Below are positions 42,366 through 46,018 of a stretch of DNA of 46,018 nt, piece by piece. Position numbers and translations under genes: made by a program. Under the pieces are notes generated by a model that had not been told where the DNA came from, ran no database searches, and worked only from the letters and a program-made list of their open reading frames with translations. Source of the DNA: Kipferlia bialata (lineage: Eukaryota > Fornicata); assembly GCA_003568945.1 (NCBI GenBank), contig BDIP01000010.1, forward strand, positions 1-46,018, written 5' to 3'. How positions within the stretch are numbered: position 1 is the first letter of the stretch; the number at the start of each line of letters is the position of its first letter.

Positions 42366-45300
42366 TTAGTGTAGCCATCTGCTATCTAGTAGGGTCTGTA
42401 TGGACCGTGCATCGCGGTGGTCATAGGATATGTACTCACTACTGGCATCAAAGACAAACACTGCCAGTCTACCCACTCTAGAGCCCTGCCCTCTCTCGTG
42501 CATCCTCTCCACTAGACCCTCAATGCGGTGTCTCAGCCACGCATCTGCTGATGTGTTGTGGTCTTTGCCCTCCTGATCACTAACCAGCCCAGAGGTGGAT
42601 ACCATTAGGATGCTGCATGCATCACCATCATATGAGGCACCATGGCCTGTGTCGAGGGAGTACTCATCACTGAATAGTGGCGAGTCTGCCTTGTAGTGTC
42701 TGAATATGACACGGGCAGGCAGCAGAACACCAGACTGAGGTGAGACTATATGTATGCTTCCCTACATTAGTGACAATAGTCATGATATGGGTGTATACAC
42801 CTGTGCGGCTGCTCTCTTAGGGACTGGCTCGCCTACATCCGGGATGTCAGGCACTCTCTCTCTCTGGGCTGCTGCCCCCACTCCAGTTGTCTGCATTCTA
42901 GGTACCACCACTGCAAACAGACCCTCCTCTGGTGGGTTACGAGTGCTCGTATACAGCATCAGGGTACGTGCCGTGTATGCAAGCTCCAGCTGAGGTGTGA
43001 GGGACAGCAAGAATACACGGAGATAAAACAATTCATGCAGTGTTAGTATATCATAACCATTCAATCATAATAGTCATAACCATTACTGAGATGGAATTGC
43101 GGAATCCATGGAATACACACGGCACGAGGATGTAAATAACCACAGTGATCTAACCACTAGTACAAGTCTTGGCCAATCATTCACCCTGTATACCTTCCTA
43201 GTGAGCTCGCTAGCATCCTCTGCCTCTTTTGGGTCATCAGTGGGTGGTAGACGCACCACAGCCATGGGACACACATACCCCTGGGGTGTGAATGTATAGT
43301 GAATAGGGGAAAGACATGCAAAGATAAGGCATGAAGTCAGAATATACAATACTGATACTATACCCCTGGGGGGTGAGGAGACAGTAGTACTGTTGCATAT
43401 ACACACCATGTGGGGAAGAGGTGCAAAGCAAAGACATGGAGTCAATGTAGATAGGATAGACTTAGTATATATCCACATTAGTGGCATGGAACATATTGGA
43501 GAGGTGTACAATAGGATTAGTGGGGTACAACCGATATCCTACAAGAGAATTACTCTCAGTGAGATGGATGATGTGGTCAGTGCATTGAGTCTGGTGCACT
43601 ATACTATACATACTGTACTGTACTATATACACTACACTATACTATTTACTATATGCACTATACTGTACAGGATACACTGTGCTATACCATACCTCATAAT
43701 ATACTGTATACCTGGTATGTGGGACTTGCCAGATCAGGACCTATCCAGCTACACGTTGCAAGGTGTGCCAGTCTAAGCAGATATGCCTGCACTGTGAGTG
43801 CTGAGGCCTCTTCAAACAGTGACATCATTGAGAACATGTTCATATGTATAAGTCTCTTGACCCTTGATATATAAGATCTTCCTTACTAAAAATATACCTC
43901 CAGGGGCATTGCCTCATAGGGTGTGCATGGTGGGACTGGGACAATTGGGACAGTTGGGACAATTGGGACAATTGCACGTGGCGTATCACACATACCGGCC
44001 AGTATCATCAGCAGAGCCATGTTCTCCACTGGGGGTAAGAGGTAATGATGGATATGTGATTGATGGATCTGTTGCTCTCACACCAGACGTACCTATAAGT
44101 GATGGAACCATCCTTGACTGAAACAGGTCAGCGTGGAACGGCGTAGTGACTATGTCGAAGCAGGGACTCTCCCCACTCTCCCCACTCTCTACAAGGCACC
44201 CGCTCGCTGCACTCTCTACTGTCTTCACTATGGCATAGTTGAGAAAGGCATCACAGGGAGTCCTGACACAATAGGCCATATTGTCAGCGGTGTACCCTCT
44301 CTGCCTGTCTCTAGGGGTGCCACTCTCTCTGAGCTGTGGCACCTGTGGCACCAACTCCATGAAGCCCTGGGTCACTAGATGGTAGACCCTGGGAGATATA
44401 TGGAGGTCCATGACATCAGGGGCCATGTGGAGCTTGGCAGCTTCGACTAGGCTGTATGTGCCGTCCTCGCCAGTGAATGCGGCAAAGTGCTCTGTCACTA
44501 CCTTAGTGATGTAGTCTAGATAGGCTGTGTGTGCTAGAGATGCCTCTGAGGGGGATGTGTCGCCACCCACAAGGGTAGACAGACTGTTAGACATGCTGTT
44601 CTTCACAAGTGTACACAGACTGTTGTCGGACCAGGCTGCCCTGGGTACCCAGTCCATAGGGGGGACACTCACCCCAGGGGGTAGGGTGGGATCAGTACCA
44701 GTATCCATGTGTGGCATAGGCCCTATGATAGGGGGGACACCTACACCAGGGGGTAGGGTGGGAGGCACAGCCACACCAGTATCTTCCACCCCTACCTGTC
44801 TCTCACAGCTGTCAGACACTGGAGAGGACAGAGCCTGTAATGCCAGTTGCATCTGGGCGATGTTGCACTTGTCCTGCTCACAACTGATGCGTGTGACCTC
44901 TGCACCCTGACTCAGGGCCCCAACACCCACCTGGAGTCAGGGACATATGTGTGTACAGCAGAGTTACTCTGCCAGACTATGGTACAATGCAACATTGGCA
45001 AGAGGTCTCACGCATTGTGGGTCAGAGAGAAACATGAATGTCCTTGTACCTGTATAGGTGGAAGGGTGTCTGTGTGGAGTGTCCTACACCTACTATACCC
45101 ACGGCACTTGGGCATTGACACTACATTACGGTAGCTGGGGGTAAGTAGAGTAGAGGATTCCGATGCACTCTACTATAGACTACAGTCTGTGTTATACTAC
45201 TTAGCCAAGTAAGTCTATCTACTAATACTACTACATATGCCTATCAGTTCACAAGGTTATTAGTGCTACTTATACCTGGGTGTGCCCTTGCATATGTATT

Positions 45301-46018
45301 CACAAGTGTTATACTCTATTAACATCCTATGTAATATTAATTTGTCATTCAGACTGGTATTATCACGGCTGTACCTGGGTGTGCCCTTGCCACCATATAT
45401 GCATACAAAGTCACAAAGTAATCTGTACTATAGACTATGGCCTATAGTACCTGGGTGTGCCGTTGCATGTGTACCCACCAGTGTGCATCTCTGTCTTGAC
45501 CTTGAGCAGTGATACATCCCTACCCATCAATACTACCATGAGGGGAATGCCCAGGCGCTCAACATATCTGGGGGTGATAAGTGATATATGTGAGTATCTT
45601 ACTCTGCTTTCTGTTACTAAGGCAGTTCACAAATAGTGAACTACACTCTAATGTGTTAGCTATATACCTTGCTGCGTGTGTGAACAGACCGTACAGGTAT
45701 CCCCTTGGGTCATCCCTCAACAGCGCATCTGCCTCATCAACAATGACCACATGGGTTCTCTCTCTCTCTATCTCTCCCTGTCCACCTCCCTGAGCAGTGC
45801 CCTCTGTGCTAGACACCCCCTTTCTCTCCACCTCTCTCTCTTTCTGTCTCTGCTTCAGTGCCTCCTCAGCCATCTTCTGCACAATCCATCTGGAGTTAGT
45901 ATATACTAAGTACTATGTATACTGTATGTACTATCTGCACAATCCACCTGGTGTTAGTATATACTATGATCTATGTACAGTATACATTGTATACTATGTA
46001 TGCTATCTGCACAATCCA
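42366..46018 (-). CDS. AAA+ ATPase, 3' part (possibly clamp-loader-like)
   Basis: The gene enters from the right edge; the stop TAA is at 42368-42366. Exons seen: 45889-45668, 45567-45451, 45134-45050, 44930-44093, 44028-43996, possibly 43912-43898, about 43850-43741, 43538-43510, 43280-43194, 42989-42801 and 42734-42366. The clearest motif is a Walker B, THVVIVDEADALL, preceded by a charged helix and followed by LYGLFTHAARYVERLGIPLM. Later, CEQDKCNIAQMQLALQALS resembles the sensor-2/lid helix of RFC1-, CTF18- or ATAD5-type clamp loaders, which is a weak hint only. A ~280-residue segment with PTLPPGVGVPP repeats is inserted after this. The C-terminal ~120 residues (GVLLPARVIFRHY..., FVFDASSEYISYDHRD) are unrecognised. 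The P-loop must lie outside the window. The phase around 43860-43912 could not be resolved. Confidence 0.55.
45269..45471 (-). repeat. Three tandem copies of an exon end plus donor
   Basis: The sequence GGCACACCCAG|GTA occurs three times on the minus strand: at about 45450-45463 (the copy that splices in phase), 45374-45388 and 45274-45287, each preceded by GCAA. The spacing is roughly 75-100 bases. The extra copies lie in the following intron and keep a consensus donor. Confidence 0.75.
45889..46018 (-). repeat. Three tandem copies of an acceptor plus exon start
   Basis: The start of the exon at 45889 (TGGATTGTGCAG) and its preceding acceptor ATACTAACTCCAG are repeated upstream at about 45937-45960 (ACTAACACCAG, TGGATTGTGCAG). 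The exon-start part recurs again at the window edge (46007-46018). The unit is about 60-70 bases and may continue beyond the window. Confidence 0.8.

Noticed and set aside
1-46018. Virus-derived or LTR-type elements
   Set aside because: No reverse transcriptase, integrase, capsid or envelope motif and no long terminal repeats were seen.

Overview
This looks like nuclear DNA of a compact, intron-rich protist. Nearly every gene is cut into short exons by introns of about 36-350 bases, with GT (rarely GC) at the 5' end. At the 3' end a branch-point-like core is fused to the acceptor (CTGACCCCCAG, CTCACCCCAG, CTAACCCCTAG). Such a fused branch point/acceptor is known from metamonads such as Giardia and Trichomonas. 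Together with the intron density, the roughly even base composition and the flagellar and kinesin content, it suggests a free-living fornicate resembling Kipferlia. The taxon is an inference, not something the sequence proves. I see no rRNA, tRNA, CRISPR array, virus-derived or transposon sequence.

Layout, left to right: the 3' end of an unknown gene (+, to 820); a secreted seven-bladed FG-GAP propeller (-, 919-2428); a small K/E-tailed protein (+, 2560-3196); an unknown 17-exon protein (-, 3412-6571); an unknown type I membrane protein (+, 6879-9681); a C-terminal-motor kinesin of the kinesin-14 type (+, 10141-16607); a 1.7 kb gene desert full of short palindromes; a probable axonemal repeat protein (-, 18332-20485); the C-terminal half of an XRN 5'-3' exoribonuclease (+, 20686-23175); an intronless CDIN1-like nuclease (-, 23466-24818); a small Met/Gln-rich protein (-, 25147-26009); CYFIP/Sra1 of the WAVE complex (+, 26327-31434); a legumain-type C13 peptidase (-, 32036-33637) preceded by the N-terminal piece of an LCAT/PDAT-like protein (34142-34439); the C-terminal part of VPS36 of ESCRT-II (-, 35654-36920); a protein with two SET domains (+, 37354-41664); and the 3' part of an AAA+ ATPase gene (-, 42366 to beyond the window end).

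The genes are unrelated housekeeping genes (cytoskeleton, RNA decay, membrane traffic, chromatin, proteolysis), each with its own promoter. They alternate in strand, with short gaps. No operon is evident.

Three things stand out. (1) The intergenic spaces, but apparently not the genes, are crowded with perfect odd-length palindromes, most often 15 bases (7+1+7), all different in sequence and often overlapping. (2) Several genes carry tandem copies of exon ends or whole micro-exons together with their splice sites. (3) Long G/C homopolymers (17-50 bases) coincide with places where genes lose their 5' halves or change identity, which suggests assembly misjoins or real breakpoints. All gene models were spliced by eye using phase and motif agreement, without transcripts.
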